NCBI GenBank assembly: GCA_963981015.1
Contig: CAXCCG010000074.1
Location: 1 to 11,342, forward strand
DNA from: Thiopontia sp013349825
GTDB lineage: Bacteria > Pseudomonadota > Gammaproteobacteria > GCF-002020875
DNA: 11,342 nt
Reading direction: 5' to 3'
The position numbers and the translations under genes were made by a program. The notes under the pieces are model-generated. The model had not been told where the DNA came from and searched no databases. It saw only the letters and a program-made list of their open reading frames with translations. The first letter of the stretch is position 1; every line of letters begins with the position of its first letter. Below, one piece after another: positions 1 through 7,706 of this stretch.

Positions 1-33
1 TTGATGTAGAGGGCAACTCAATCTACTGCTGTT

Positions 34-1920
34 TTAGTTACCACCATTCAATGTATGTTTCTTCAGATGAATACGCAGCAGTGAGAGCGCTGCCGGGGTC
101 ACTCCAGAGATGCGCCCCGCCATCCCCAGTGTTGCCGGGCGCTGGCGCGCCAGCTTCTCCTGTATCTCGATGGAGAGACCTGAGACCTCTCCATAGTCGA
201 GTGCTTGCGGGAGTTTCATCTCTTCATGACGGCGATTCTTTTCGATCTCTTGACTCTGGCGTTCGATATAACCGGCATATTTGGCCTGAATCTCTACCTG
301 TTCAACCACATCCTCTGGCAGTTGCGGATCTTCCACCACATCCAGTGAAACCAGCTTCTGGTAACTGACATCGGGACGCGCCAACAGGTCCATCAGGCTA
401 TGTTCACGACGCATCGGTTTACCCAACACCCGCTCTGCCTCTTCCCCGCTGATTGATTGTGGTCTCAGCCACTGACCCTTTAACCGTTGCTGTTCTGTGG
501 CAACCGCGTCCCGCTTGCGCTGAAAGGCCGCCCAGCGGATATCTTCGACCAACCCCAGGTTACGCCCCTGCTCTGTCAACCGCAGATCCGCATTATCCTC
601 TCGTAGTAGCAGCCGGTACTCTGCTCGACTGGTAAACATACGGTAAGGCTCATTGGTGCCACGGGTAATCAGGTCATCGATCATTACTCCGATATAGCTC
701 TCTTCTCGCCGTGGATACCACGCCTCTCTCTCTTGTATACGCAGTGCAGCATTACACCCTGCTACCAGCCCCTGTGCAGCTGCCTCTTCATAGCCTGTGG
801 TACCGTTGATCTGCCCTGCAAAGAAGAGTCCCCGCAGAGCATGAGTCTCCAGCGAGGGGTTGAGATCGCGCGGATCAAAGAAATCATACTCAATGGCATA
901 ACCCGGACGGGTGATGTGGGCCTTTTCAAACCCTTTGATGGAACGCACCAGATCAATCTGCACATCAAACGGCAGGCTGGTGGAGATCCCGTTGGGGTAG
1001 ATTTCGTGGGTTGTTAGCCCTTCGGGTTCGACAAAGATCTGATGGGAGTCACGTTCGGAAAAGCGGACAACCTTGTCCTCTACCGAAGGACAGTAGCGCG
1101 GCCCGACCCCCTCAATAACCCCACTATACATTGGAGAGCGGTCCAGCCCTCTGCGGATAATCTCATGGGTCTGTTCATTGGTATGGGTAATCCAGCAGGA
1201 GATCTGTTGCGGATGTTCCGAGGGCTTTCCCAGATAAGAGAATAGCGGGACAGGATCATCCCCCGGCTGCTCTTTTAACTGACTATAGTCGATACTGCGT
1301 CCATCAATTCGTGGTGGTGTGCCGGTCTTGAGACGCTCTACCTTGAAAGGTAACGCCCGCAATCGCTCTGCTAATTTCAGCGAAGGGGGATCTCCCATCC
1401 GCCCACCAGAGGATTGTGAAAGACCCACATGGATCACTCCATTCAGAAAGGTTCCTACCGTCAACACCACCGTAGGGGCCGAAAAACGGATTCCTGATTG
1501 GGTCACCACTCCGGTAACACGCTCTCCTTCAACCAGCAGGTCATCTGCTGCCTGTTGAAACAGTGTGAGATTGGGCTGATTCTCTAAATGGTTGCGCACC
1601 GCCTGTTTGTAGAGCTGTCGATCTGCCTGCGCACGGGTTGCCTGCACTGCGGCCCCTTTACTGCTATTGAGGATACGAAACTGAATTCCTGCACGATCTG
1701 CCGCGTGCGCCATAAAGCCGCCCAGCGCATCCACCTCTTTCACCAGATGCCCTTTGCCAATGCCACCAATGGCAGGGTTGCAGCTCATCTGCCCCAGTGT
1801 TTCAATATTGTGGGTCAGCAGCAGGGTACGCACCCCCATTCGCGCAGATGCCAACGCCGCCTCGGTACCGGCATGGCCGCCGCCAATCACAATGACATCA
1901 AATGTTTCAGGATATTGCAT
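34..1920 (-). CDS. mnmG: tRNA U34 carboxymethylaminomethyl-modifying enzyme MnmG (GidA)
   Basis: MnmG is the FAD-dependent subunit that works with the GTPase MnmE to install the (carboxymethyl)aminomethyl group on uridine 34 of certain tRNAs, in the cytoplasm. The 628-residue protein is full length. The N-terminal Rossmann motif GGGHAG lies at residues 13-18. The two cysteines at the positions conserved in E. coli MnmG are C47 (SCNPAIGG) and C277 (RYCPSVEDK). The conserved block TRGTNEPYRMFTSRAEYRLL lies mid-protein. The start fits the family N-terminus. No good Shine-Dalgarno precedes the ATG, but a TATAAT on the minus strand (1927-1932) sits only 7 nt upstream, so a very short leader is possible; no convincing -35 was found. 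It lies 94 nt downstream of ubiV on the same strand. rsmG often follows mnmG, but it would begin outside the window; 1-33 shows no gene. Confidence 0.98.
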   Translation of the reverse strand: MQYPETFDVIVIGGGHAGTEAALASARMGVRTLLLTHNIETLGQMSCNPAIGGIGKGHLVKEVDALGGFMAHAADRAGIQFRILNSSKGAAVQATRAQADRQLYKQAVRNHLENQPNLTLFQQAADDLLVEGERVTGVVTQSGIRFSAPTVVLTVGTFLNGVIHVGLSQSSGGRMGDPPSLKLAERLRALPFKVERLKTGTPPRIDGRSIDYSQLKEQPGDDPVPLFSYLGKPSEHPQQISCWITHTNEQTHEIIRRGLDRSPMYSGVIEGVGPRYCPSVEDKVVRFSERDSHQIFVEPEGLTTHEIYPNGISTSLPFDVQIDLVRSIKGFEKAHITRPGYAIEYDFFDPRDLNPSLETHALRGLFFAGQINGTTGYEEAAAQGLVAGCNAALRIQEREAWYPRREESYIGVMIDDLITRGTNEPYRMFTSRAEYRLLLREDNADLRLTEQGRNLGLVEDIRWAAFQRKRDAVATEQQRLKGQWLRPQSISGEEAERVLGKPMRREHSLMDLLARPDVSYQKLVSLDVVEDPQLPEDVVEQVEIQAKYAGYIERQSQEIEKNRRHEEMKLPQALDYGEVSGLSIEIQEKLARQRPATLGMAGRISGVTPAALSLLRIHLKKHTLNGGN

Positions 1921-2014
1921 CGGCAGATTATACCTCTCACCGAAGGTATTTGGGTGTCTCTCAGACAGGCTTCCTGCCCCCCTTTGTGCAGACCATTACA
2001 CCCCTGACAAATTG

Positions 2015-2908
2015 TTAAATCTCTGTCGGCTGAATACCGGCCTCTCCGCGCCAGTAACCGTCCACACCACCTAATGGCAACAGGCGATTGGCTGCATCCA
2101 TCCCCTCTTGAAGGGTGATCTCTTCTCGTTTGCGCTGATCAAAGAGCTGTACGATCTCCGGGGTAAACCGAGACTGTGGGCTGATTCGTACCACATCAAC
2201 CCCCTCGGCCTTCATCTCCTCCATCACCCCCAGCAGGTTGTTGTGCTGTGCAGACTGTGTCTGGATACCATTGATTGTTAAAAAGGGCTGCCCCTCTTTG
2301 GTATTGAGCAGTATCCCGTCGGGATCATCCAGGCAGCGATACTGACAATCATCCTTGGGAAGGTTGTAGTGACGTGCGGTGTAACAGCGGGCCGCATAGG
2401 CGAGCGGGATCTTTCCCCAACTGAACACCTCTGTCTCAACCCCGTCAGGACGGTGCTGCTGCAGCTCATGCAGTGTCTCTTTTGAAAGCTCTACGGGCAA
2501 GACCCAGCGCTTCATCCCGCAACGGGCCATCACCCCCATGGTTCCCTGATTATAGAGATTGACTGAGTGGCCCACCACAAAAGGGATCTCCTGCTCGGCA
2601 CAGATATTGACCGCTGCCAGATCATTGGCCTCGACCAGAAACGTTCCATTACCACAGATTTTACGCAGACTTTTCAACTCAGACTCCGCCTCCAACAGTG
2701 CCAGAGTTGAGAGCACCACCTCTTTGCCCGCTGCCTGCAACTGCTGCCCAATTTCGATCCACTGCTCCAGATTGAGAGAGCGACGCTTGGAACAGATCGT
2801 CTCTCCCAGATAGACGATATCCACTGCCGAATCCGCAATTTCACGATAAAATTGACGAATCTGCTCCTCTGGCCAGTAGTAGAGGATCGGCCCCAGTGAG
2901 AGTTTCAT
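2015..2908 (-). CDS. ubiV: O2-independent ubiquinone hydroxylase subunit UbiV (U32 family)
   Basis: UbiV pairs with UbiU to hydroxylate the ubiquinone ring precursor without oxygen, using prephenate as hydroxyl donor in E. coli. It resembles E. coli YhbV closely at the N-terminus (MKLSLGPILYYWPE) and carries the U32 peptidase-family fold. From this start the four expected 4Fe-4S ligands are C39 (ETICSKRR) and C175, C188 and C192 (ARCYTAR then DDCQYRC). The first has the same number as in the E. coli protein. An ATG two codons upstream (2914) is also possible. I prefer 2908 because it overlaps the ubiU stop as ATGA and aligns with the family N-terminus. Neither start has a strong ribosome site, consistent with translational coupling to ubiU. 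The protein is about 297 residues, normal for the family. Confidence 0.95.
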   Translation of the reverse strand: MKLSLGPILYYWPEEQIRQFYREIADSAVDIVYLGETICSKRRSLNLEQWIEIGQQLQAAGKEVVLSTLALLEAESELKSLRKICGNGTFLVEANDLAAVNICAEQEIPFVVGHSVNLYNQGTMGVMARCGMKRWVLPVELSKETLHELQQHRPDGVETEVFSWGKIPLAYAARCYTARHYNLPKDDCQYRCLDDPDGILLNTKEGQPFLTINGIQTQSAQHNNLLGVMEEMKAEGVDVVRISPQSRFTPEIVQLFDQRKREEITLQEGMDAANRLLPLGGVDGYWRGEAGIQPTEI

Positions 2909-3903
2909 TGCCATGACCGGTGGTAGGCACCTAGGGTGGTTTGCGCCCCTTCGGCCACCTTGCTCAACTGTCTGTTCCAGTTTTCATCAACCTGAAAGCT
3001 CTCAGGGTTACGGCTGCAGGCATCAATTGCATCACGCCATACCCGTGTCACTTGCGCTACATAAGCCGGGCTACGTTGTCGCCCTTCAATCTTGATAGCC
3101 CCAATCCCCATCGCCATCATCTCTGGTAACAGCTCCAGGGTGTTGAGACTGGTCGGCTCTTCAATCGCATACCCCTCTTTTCCCTGTACCTCAAAACGTC
3201 CTTTACAGATAGTGGGGTAACCCGCCTGCTCTGTGGGCTGGTAACGGTCTACCAAAATTCCACCTAAGCGGGTCTCTACGCCACCATCCTCTTGCTCAAT
3301 CCACTCCACATGACTTCCGGGCGAACAGGCTCCGTAGGTGTTGGGGGAACGTCCGGTTGCATAGGAGGAGAGCAGACAACGCCCTTCGACCATGACACAG
3401 AGGCTGCCAAACCCAAACAATTCAAGTGGTACCGGACTGTGCTCTGTAACATGACGTACCTGAGAAGCCGACAACACTCGGGGAATGACCACGCGACGAA
3501 TACCAAAATTACGATGCATGAAACGGATCGCCTCATAATTTGTGGCTGAACCCTGTACCGAAAGGTGTAGATTGAGATCAGGCCAGCGGTTGGCCGCATA
3601 GTCGAGGATGCCAATATCGGCCAAAATCACGGCGTCCACACCACTCTCTGCAGCACGATCCACCGCCTGAGTCCATCGTTCCCAGCCACTGGGCTGCGGA
3701 AAGGTGTTAATCGCGACAAACAGCTTGGCCCCTTTTTTGTGAGCGTACTCTATCCCCTGCCCAATGCCGCGATCATTAAAATTAAGGCCCGCAAAATTGC
3801 GTGCATTGGTGTCATCTTTGAACCCCATATAGACCGCATCGGCTCCATTATCGACCGCTGCTTTCAGTGAGGGGAGGTTACCTGCCGGACAGACCAGTTC
3901 CAT
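2905..3903 (-). CDS. ubiU: O2-independent ubiquinone hydroxylase subunit UbiU (U32 family)
   Basis: UbiU is the 4Fe-4S partner of UbiV in anaerobic ubiquinone synthesis. The 332-residue protein starts MELVCPAGNLPSLKAAVDNG, the typical U32 family opening. Cysteines C169, C176 and C193 fall at the numbers reported for E. coli UbiU (YhbU), and C233 matches the fourth ligand. The motif around the first three reads GSLCVMVEGRCLLSSY then YGACSPG. The gene overlaps ubiV by 4 nt (ATGA) and follows ubiT by 81 nt on the same strand. In E. coli ubiU-ubiV is induced without oxygen through FNR. Here the gap holds only one good FNR half-site (3973-3977, TTGAT on the minus strand) with a poor partner, so FNR control is unproven. 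Confidence 0.97.
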   Translation of the reverse strand: MELVCPAGNLPSLKAAVDNGADAVYMGFKDDTNARNFAGLNFNDRGIGQGIEYAHKKGAKLFVAINTFPQPSGWERWTQAVDRAAESGVDAVILADIGILDYAANRWPDLNLHLSVQGSATNYEAIRFMHRNFGIRRVVIPRVLSASQVRHVTEHSPVPLELFGFGSLCVMVEGRCLLSSYATGRSPNTYGACSPGSHVEWIEQEDGGVETRLGGILVDRYQPTEQAGYPTICKGRFEVQGKEGYAIEEPTSLNTLELLPEMMAMGIGAIKIEGRQRSPAYVAQVTRVWRDAIDACSRNPESFQVDENWNRQLSKVAEGAQTTLGAYHRSWQ

Positions 3904-3984
3904 GGTGGGTTCTCAATACCTTACAAAAATTGAGAGCATGCCATCAACCAAAGCCAATTGGAAATGAGTCACATCAAATATTGA

Positions 3985-4476
3985 TTACTTTCTATAGAAG
4001 TTGATCGCTTTATCCAGGGCCGTACGCAGCGGTGCCGGTATCGTGAGTGCATCCATATCCAACCCATAGATCAGGTTTTTGGTCTCCAGCCCCAGCTCCA
4101 CATTCCCTTCCAGATGGATTCTACGCTGAAAAAACAGGGTGTCCGGGTCCTCTTCTCCAACCGATAACTGAATGAAATCATAAAGATTTCCACTAATAAT
4201 CAGATCAATAGGTCCATCACCGGAGTGGGCCACAAGCTGCTCACGCCCCTTGGTGAAGCGAAACTGAACACCGGCATCCAACAGGTGAATTACGGCTGTC
4301 TTCGACTCCAGAAAATCGAGTTCCCCCTCTTGTAGCTGCTGCTGAAACAGGTGATTCAATAGCGCAACCAATAGCCGGGTATGGACCAGGTCAGGAACGA
4401 GTTTAAAAGGTGCTGCCAATAGAGAGGGCAGTTGGGGTGCGACACCCGACTCAGCGGTTTGATTACTATTTTGCAT
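3985..4476 (-). CDS. ubiT: Anaerobic ubiquinone biosynthesis accessory factor UbiT (SCP2 domain)
   Basis: UbiT is an SCP2-type lipid-binding accessory protein needed for oxygen-independent ubiquinone synthesis; it probably holds hydrophobic ubiquinone intermediates for the Ubi enzymes. The 163-residue product is close to the E. coli protein (YhbT) in length. The N-terminal part (LVPDLVHTRLLVALLNHLFQ) is followed by a beta-rich SCP2 core with LDFLE, VQFRFTKG, DLIISGNLYDFIQL and the typical DPDTLFFQRRIHLEGNVELG segment. The assignment rests on that last block and on the adjacent ubiU-ubiV. In E. coli ubiT is divergent from ubiUV; here all three run in the same direction, so a single transcript is possible. 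The start ATG has an AGGGG only 2 nt upstream, an unusually tight ribosome site. Confidence 0.92.
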   Translation of the reverse strand: MQNSNQTAESGVAPQLPSLLAAPFKLVPDLVHTRLLVALLNHLFQQQLQEGELDFLESKTAVIHLLDAGVQFRFTKGREQLVAHSGDGPIDLIISGNLYDFIQLSVGEEDPDTLFFQRRIHLEGNVELGLETKNLIYGLDMDALTIPAPLRTALDKAINFYRK

Positions 4477-4563
4477 AGCCCCTATTGTACTGCACTATTA
4501 CAACTTGAGCAGAATACTAGGTGGCTGTCCGAGAATAGAGAGCCTGCTGCGGAAAAGCTTCAT

Positions 4564-5340
4564 TTACGAGTAACGCAGCTGATACCAGAGTACGCCAAGC
4601 CACTCATGTAAAAATCGGACATTGCCCCTTAATGCACCGGCTGCCGGCCGCCACAAGCCAAGGCCCCGATCCATCACACTGGTTGTGGTGTAGGCGGTCG
4701 GGGCAGGTATAATCTGTATATCGCCCAACACTGAGGATTGGCGGAAGACACGCAGTGAGCGCAACATATGAGAGGCGTGGGTAACCAGAATCATTGTGGT
4801 TACCCCTTTCTGTTTCAGGATTGGCGGTACCCTCTGTCCATGTTCCCAGGTATTGACGCTCTTCTCCTCCAGCCAAACCTTCTCAACTAAAAAGTCATTG
4901 CGTAAGCTCTCTGCCATTAACTGCGCCTCTGAAACGGCCTCATTCAACGGCACCCCTCCGGTGACTAATAGTGGAAAATCTGTCTGCCGGTGTAATCTGG
5001 CTGCGTAACGTAACCGTTCCAGCGTTGATTGACCGACCACATCCTGACCAAATTCAGGCGCTGCACTGTATCGCCCCCCTCCTAGAACCACAATTGCCAC
5101 CCGCTCCCCGTCACTCTGCTCAACAGGGTTTTGCAACGGTGGAATAATCTCCAACCGCTTTGCCAGTTCAAACTCCAACCATGGCGTACTCAATAGATAG
5201 AGTGATATGGTGGCAATAAAGAGCAACAACCTTGAAAAGCCGCGTAACCAGCCCGCCAACAGCAGTGCAAGCAGCAGTAGCACCAAAATACTGCCCGGAG
5301 GCATCACCCATGACTCAATTAATCGTACTGTTTCTACCAT
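4564..5340 (-). CDS. YdcF/DUF218 family inner-membrane protein, ElyC-like
   Basis: The 258-residue protein matches the layout of E. coli ElyC (259 residues), an envelope-biogenesis factor linked to peptidoglycan and lipid-carrier metabolism; the exact reaction is unsettled. Two hydrophobic segments (about residues 18-32 and 38-51) precede a DUF218 domain from about residue 80 to the end. Family landmarks are VVLGGGRYS (84-92), LLVTGGVPLNEAVSEAQ (124-140), EEKSVNTWEHG (158-168) and LVTHASHMLRSLRVF (185-199). It lies divergently from mlaA across an 87-nt gap and 87 nt upstream of ubiT on the same strand, so it could lead the leftward transcript. The ribosome site is weak. SanA or YdcF are the alternative family members, but the two N-terminal membrane segments favour ElyC. 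Confidence 0.85.
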   Translation of the reverse strand: MVETVRLIESWVMPPGSILVLLLLALLLAGWLRGFSRLLLFIATISLYLLSTPWLEFELAKRLEIIPPLQNPVEQSDGERVAIVVLGGGRYSAAPEFGQDVVGQSTLERLRYAARLHRQTDFPLLVTGGVPLNEAVSEAQLMAESLRNDFLVEKVWLEEKSVNTWEHGQRVPPILKQKGVTTMILVTHASHMLRSLRVFRQSSVLGDIQIIPAPTAYTTTSVMDRGLGLWRPAAGALRGNVRFLHEWLGVLWYQLRYS

Positions 5341-5356
5341 TTTTGACTTATTTCAA

Positions 5357-5385
5357 TTCACTATTCAACAAAAGACTTGTATAAT
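5357..5385 (+). promoter_or_regulatory. Predicted sigma70 promoter for mlaA-tpm
   Basis: A perfect TATAAT (5380-5385) lies 17 bp downstream of TTCACT (5357-5362, 4 of 6 to TTGACA). Transcription would begin near 5392, about 36 nt before the mlaA ATG. The -10 overlaps a TTG codon that could open an in-frame extension of mlaA at 5377, which makes that upstream start very unlikely. Confidence 0.6.
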
Positions 5386-5427
5386 AACCGACCATTTTCT
5401 CCACTATTTTTGTTGCAGCCTACGCCC

Positions 5428-6231
5428 ATGATGATCCCAAAACCTTTTCTCCTTACTGCACTGCTCATTGGCCTCTCGTCTGCATGGAGCCAAAGCCAAG
5501 CCATAGAGACTCAAACTCTGGAGCCTCTGGTTGTTATTGCCTCTCCTGAAACAGAAGAGCCGGATATCGATCCGTTAGAGTCCTACAACCGTAGCATCTA
5601 CTCTTTCAATGAGGGACTCGATGAAAATCTGATGAAACCCGTCGCTGAAGGCTATCGCTCTATTATGCCTGACCCGGCTGAGCGCGGTATCAGCAACTTC
5701 TTCAGCAACCTGCGCGAACCTTTCAACATCCTCAATAATCTACTGCAATTTAAATTTGAAGAGGCCATTTCAGACACAGTCCGTTTTGGTATCAACTCAA
5801 CTATTGGCATCGTCGGGCTGTTTGATGTCGCTTCAGACCTCAATATTCCAAAACATGAAGAAGATTTTGGTCAGACACTTGCCGTCTGGGGGGTAGAGAG
5901 TGGCCCCTACTTTGTACTCCCTATTTTTGGCCCCAGCACACTGCGTGATACAGCAGGTCTTGCCTCAGAGTACTGGATCGGCAATACCGTTGAGGTCGGA
6001 GAGACCAACCTCTTTGATCCAAGTTCGGAGCTATCCACTACCAACGCAGAGACTGCCGCTGAAGCAACCAAGCTGATCAGCAAGCGAGCCAATCTGCTGG
6101 GCACAAAAGATATGCTCGACTCTGCAAGCTTTGACAACTATAGCTTTATGCGTGATGCCTACCTACAGCGTCGTGAAAGCCTGATCTTCGATGGGGATGT
6201 ACCACTTCCAGAGCTACCAGAAGACCTGTAA
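5428..6231 (+). CDS. mlaA: MlaA (VacJ) family phospholipid-transport protein, no lipobox
   Basis: MlaA sits in the outer membrane with porins and removes misplaced outer-leaflet phospholipids, passing them to MlaC. The family core is clear: DPLESYNRSIYSFNEGLDE (48-66), RGISNFFSNLREPFNILNNL, a RFGINSTIGIVGLFDVAS block, DFGQTLAVWGV, GPYFVLPIFGPSTLRD, then the terminal YSFMRDAYLQRRE. Length from this start is 267 residues, normal for the family. The first 25 residues look like a Sec signal peptide with probable cleavage after SQSQA. Unusually, there is no lipobox and no cysteine anywhere in the protein, so it cannot be a lipoprotein as E. coli MlaA is. Other mla genes are not in the window. The ATG is doubled (5428 and 5431) and has no clear Shine-Dalgarno. 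tpm follows after 21 nt. Confidence 0.93.
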   Translation: MMIPKPFLLTALLIGLSSAWSQSQAIETQTLEPLVVIASPETEEPDIDPLESYNRSIYSFNEGLDENLMKPVAEGYRSIMPDPAERGISNFFSNLREPFNILNNLLQFKFEEAISDTVRFGINSTIGIVGLFDVASDLNIPKHEEDFGQTLAVWGVESGPYFVLPIFGPSTLRDTAGLASEYWIGNTVEVGETNLFDPSSELSTTNAETAAEATKLISKRANLLGTKDMLDSASFDNYSFMRDAYLQRRESLIFDGDVPLPELPEDL

Positions 6232-6252
6232 CGAAACCTCACTCTATTTACG

Positions 6253-6912
6253 ATGGAAGCGGATCATTGGCACCAGCGCTGGCAAGAGGGGCGCATCGGG
6301 TTTCATCAAGGGAAACCAAATATCTGGCTACTGAAGTTCTATTCTGAACTCGAATTAACGCCCGGTGAGCCACTACTGTTACCACTTTGTGGAAAAAGTG
6401 TTGATCTTGTATGGCTTGCCGAACAGGGACATCCCGTAATCGGGGTTGAGCTGAGTGATATCGCAATCCGTGATTTTTTTAAAGAGCAGCAGCTAAGCGC
6501 ATCAGAACACTCTCAAACTCACTTCAAACAGTGGCAAAGTGGTCCACTGACCCTGTTAGAGGGTGACTTTTTTGATCTATCCCATCAAGATCTGGGTAAT
6601 TGCCGCGTCCTGTTTGACCGTGCGGCACTGGTTGCCCTGCCAGCAGAGATGCGTCAACGATACGCCGCACACACCGCCCGACTGTTGACGGCTGGTAGCC
6701 GGATTCTGCTGGTGACGACAGATTATCCTCAGCACGAGAAGAGCCCACCCCCCTTTGCCGTCAGTGATGAAGAGGTGAGAACACTTTATGGGGAGCATTT
6801 CACCATTGAATTACTGCATAGTGAAAATCTGAGCAACGGTCAGGACCCGCTGTCCAAACGGGGAGTTACCTCTCTGGTTGAGAGAATTTATAAACTGACC
6901 AAGCGGGGTTAG
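6253..6912 (+). CDS. tpm: Thiopurine S-methyltransferase family protein (Tpm)
   Basis: This is a SAM-dependent methyltransferase of the TPMT family. Bacterial members methylate thiopurines and have been linked to selenium and tellurium methylation and oxyanion resistance; the natural substrate here is unknown. The 219-residue protein has the family pattern: WHQRWQEGRIGFHQ (6-19), the SAM-binding LLLPLCGKSVDLVWLAEQG (41-59) with GVELSD (64-69), LLEGDFFDL (101-109), FDRAALVALPAEMRQRY (121-137) and the late PPPFAVSDEEV loop. It follows mlaA by 21 nt on the same strand and probably shares its promoter. No strong ribosome site precedes the ATG. It converges with the zinc-ribbon gene across 22 nt, in which I see no clear terminator. 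Confidence 0.93.
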   Translation: MEADHWHQRWQEGRIGFHQGKPNIWLLKFYSELELTPGEPLLLPLCGKSVDLVWLAEQGHPVIGVELSDIAIRDFFKEQQLSASEHSQTHFKQWQSGPLTLLEGDFFDLSHQDLGNCRVLFDRAALVALPAEMRQRYAAHTARLLTAGSRILLVTTDYPQHEKSPPPFAVSDEEVRTLYGEHFTIELLHSENLSNGQDPLSKRGVTSLVERIYKLTKRG

Positions 6913-6934
6913 CAGCCGAACAAAATGCCCTGAT

Positions 6935-7186
6935 TTACGCTTTATGGCTGACTTTCAAGTAGTTGGATACCATCACTTGTAGTTCACTCTCTGCAATAAA
7001 CTGGTGCCATTCTGAAGTGGGGATATTGTTCATTGCCGTAGCGCTAAGCCCCTGACAGTGGTCACACTCAAACAGAAAGACATGTTTGCCCTGACAACTG
7101 GTATCCAGTGCAGAGTCATCCAGCTTGAGTGTTCCTTCGCCACATTTCGGGCACTCCAGGGTAAAGGGTTGCGCAGGAAAACTCAT
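6935..7186 (-). CDS. Small zinc-ribbon protein of unknown function
   Basis: I do not recognise this 83-residue protein. It has a probable zinc ribbon: a CPKC knuckle (C12, C15) and a CDHC knuckle (C41, C44) about 25 residues apart, with an extra cysteine at C31. The C-terminal half (residues 55-80) looks helical and acidic. It follows the GNAT gene by 26 nt on the same strand and is probably the last gene of that cluster. No Shine-Dalgarno is visible before the ATG, so it may depend on translation of the gene upstream. Codon use and the paired CxxC motifs support a real gene. Function could be metal or nucleic-acid binding; nothing here decides it. Confidence 0.75.
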   Translation of the reverse strand: MSFPAQPFTLECPKCGEGTLKLDDSALDTSCQGKHVFLFECDHCQGLSATAMNNIPTSEWHQFIAESELQVMVSNYLKVSHKA

Positions 7187-7212
7187 GGTTTGAGGAAATA
7201 CATAGGAGCCAA

Positions 7213-7701
7213 TCAGGTTGCAGGCTGAGGCTGACTGAAGGTGATCTCAAAATAGCGCGTCCCCGGATTGGGGTTGTTGCGGTAATCTGCAATCTCATAA
7301 AAGCCAATAGAGCGATAGAGTTCCTGAGCTGCTTTCATGCTGGGGATAGAGTCCAGACGCATCCGTTGGTAACCCGCTTTTTCGGCCTCAATCAACAGCG
7401 TCATTACCAGTCCGCGACCAATCCCGCAATTACGATGGCCCGGTGACACATAGAGCCTTTTCATCTCACAAATATCTTCTTCATCTTGCGAATGAAGCGC
7501 TACACACCCAACCGCTTTCTGGTCCTGATGCGCAATCAACATCTGCCCGTCAGGTGGTGCGTAAAGTGTCTCCAGCTGCACAAACTCTTCATCAAACTGC
7601 TCCAGCGCCGGATCGCCCGGCCGACTGGAAACATACTCCTCCAGCAGAGTTCGTACCGCTACAAAGTGATCAGACGAGGTGACAGGGGTAATCTTGATCA
7701 T
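7213..7701 (-). CDS. GNAT family N-acetyltransferase
   Basis: This 162-residue protein carries the GNAT fold. Motif A, which binds the acetyl-CoA pyrophosphate, is at residues 79-99 (CEMKRLYVSPGHR then NCGIGRGLV). The following helix and strand (EAEKAGYQRMRLDSIPS) and the C-terminal AAQELYRSIGFYEI, motif B, complete the pattern. The acetyl acceptor cannot be predicted. The gene starts 5 nt after the arsenate-reductase stop and runs the same way, so the two are very likely co-transcribed. The C-terminal GTRYFEITF is common in small stand-alone GNAT enzymes. Confidence 0.92.
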   Translation of the reverse strand: MIKITPVTSSDHFVAVRTLLEEYVSSRPGDPALEQFDEEFVQLETLYAPPDGQMLIAHQDQKAVGCVALHSQDEEDICEMKRLYVSPGHRNCGIGRGLVMTLLIEAEKAGYQRMRLDSIPSMKAAQELYRSIGFYEIADYRNNPNPGTRYFEITFSQPQPAT

Positions 7702-7706
7702 GAAAA

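Noticed and set aside
1588..2007. Rightward open frame over the start of mnmG
   Set aside because: It is antisense to the conserved FAD-binding region of mnmG, with no ribosome site and no recognisable domain.
3973..3985. ATCAAATATTGAT as an FNR box
   Set aside because: The half-sites are in the wrong order and have 3-bp spacing; FNR needs TTGAT-N4-ATCAA.
5377..5427. TTG-started N-terminal extension of mlaA
   Set aside because: The TATAAT promoter box overlaps this codon, so the transcript would begin downstream of it. The signal peptide begins at the ATG at 5428.
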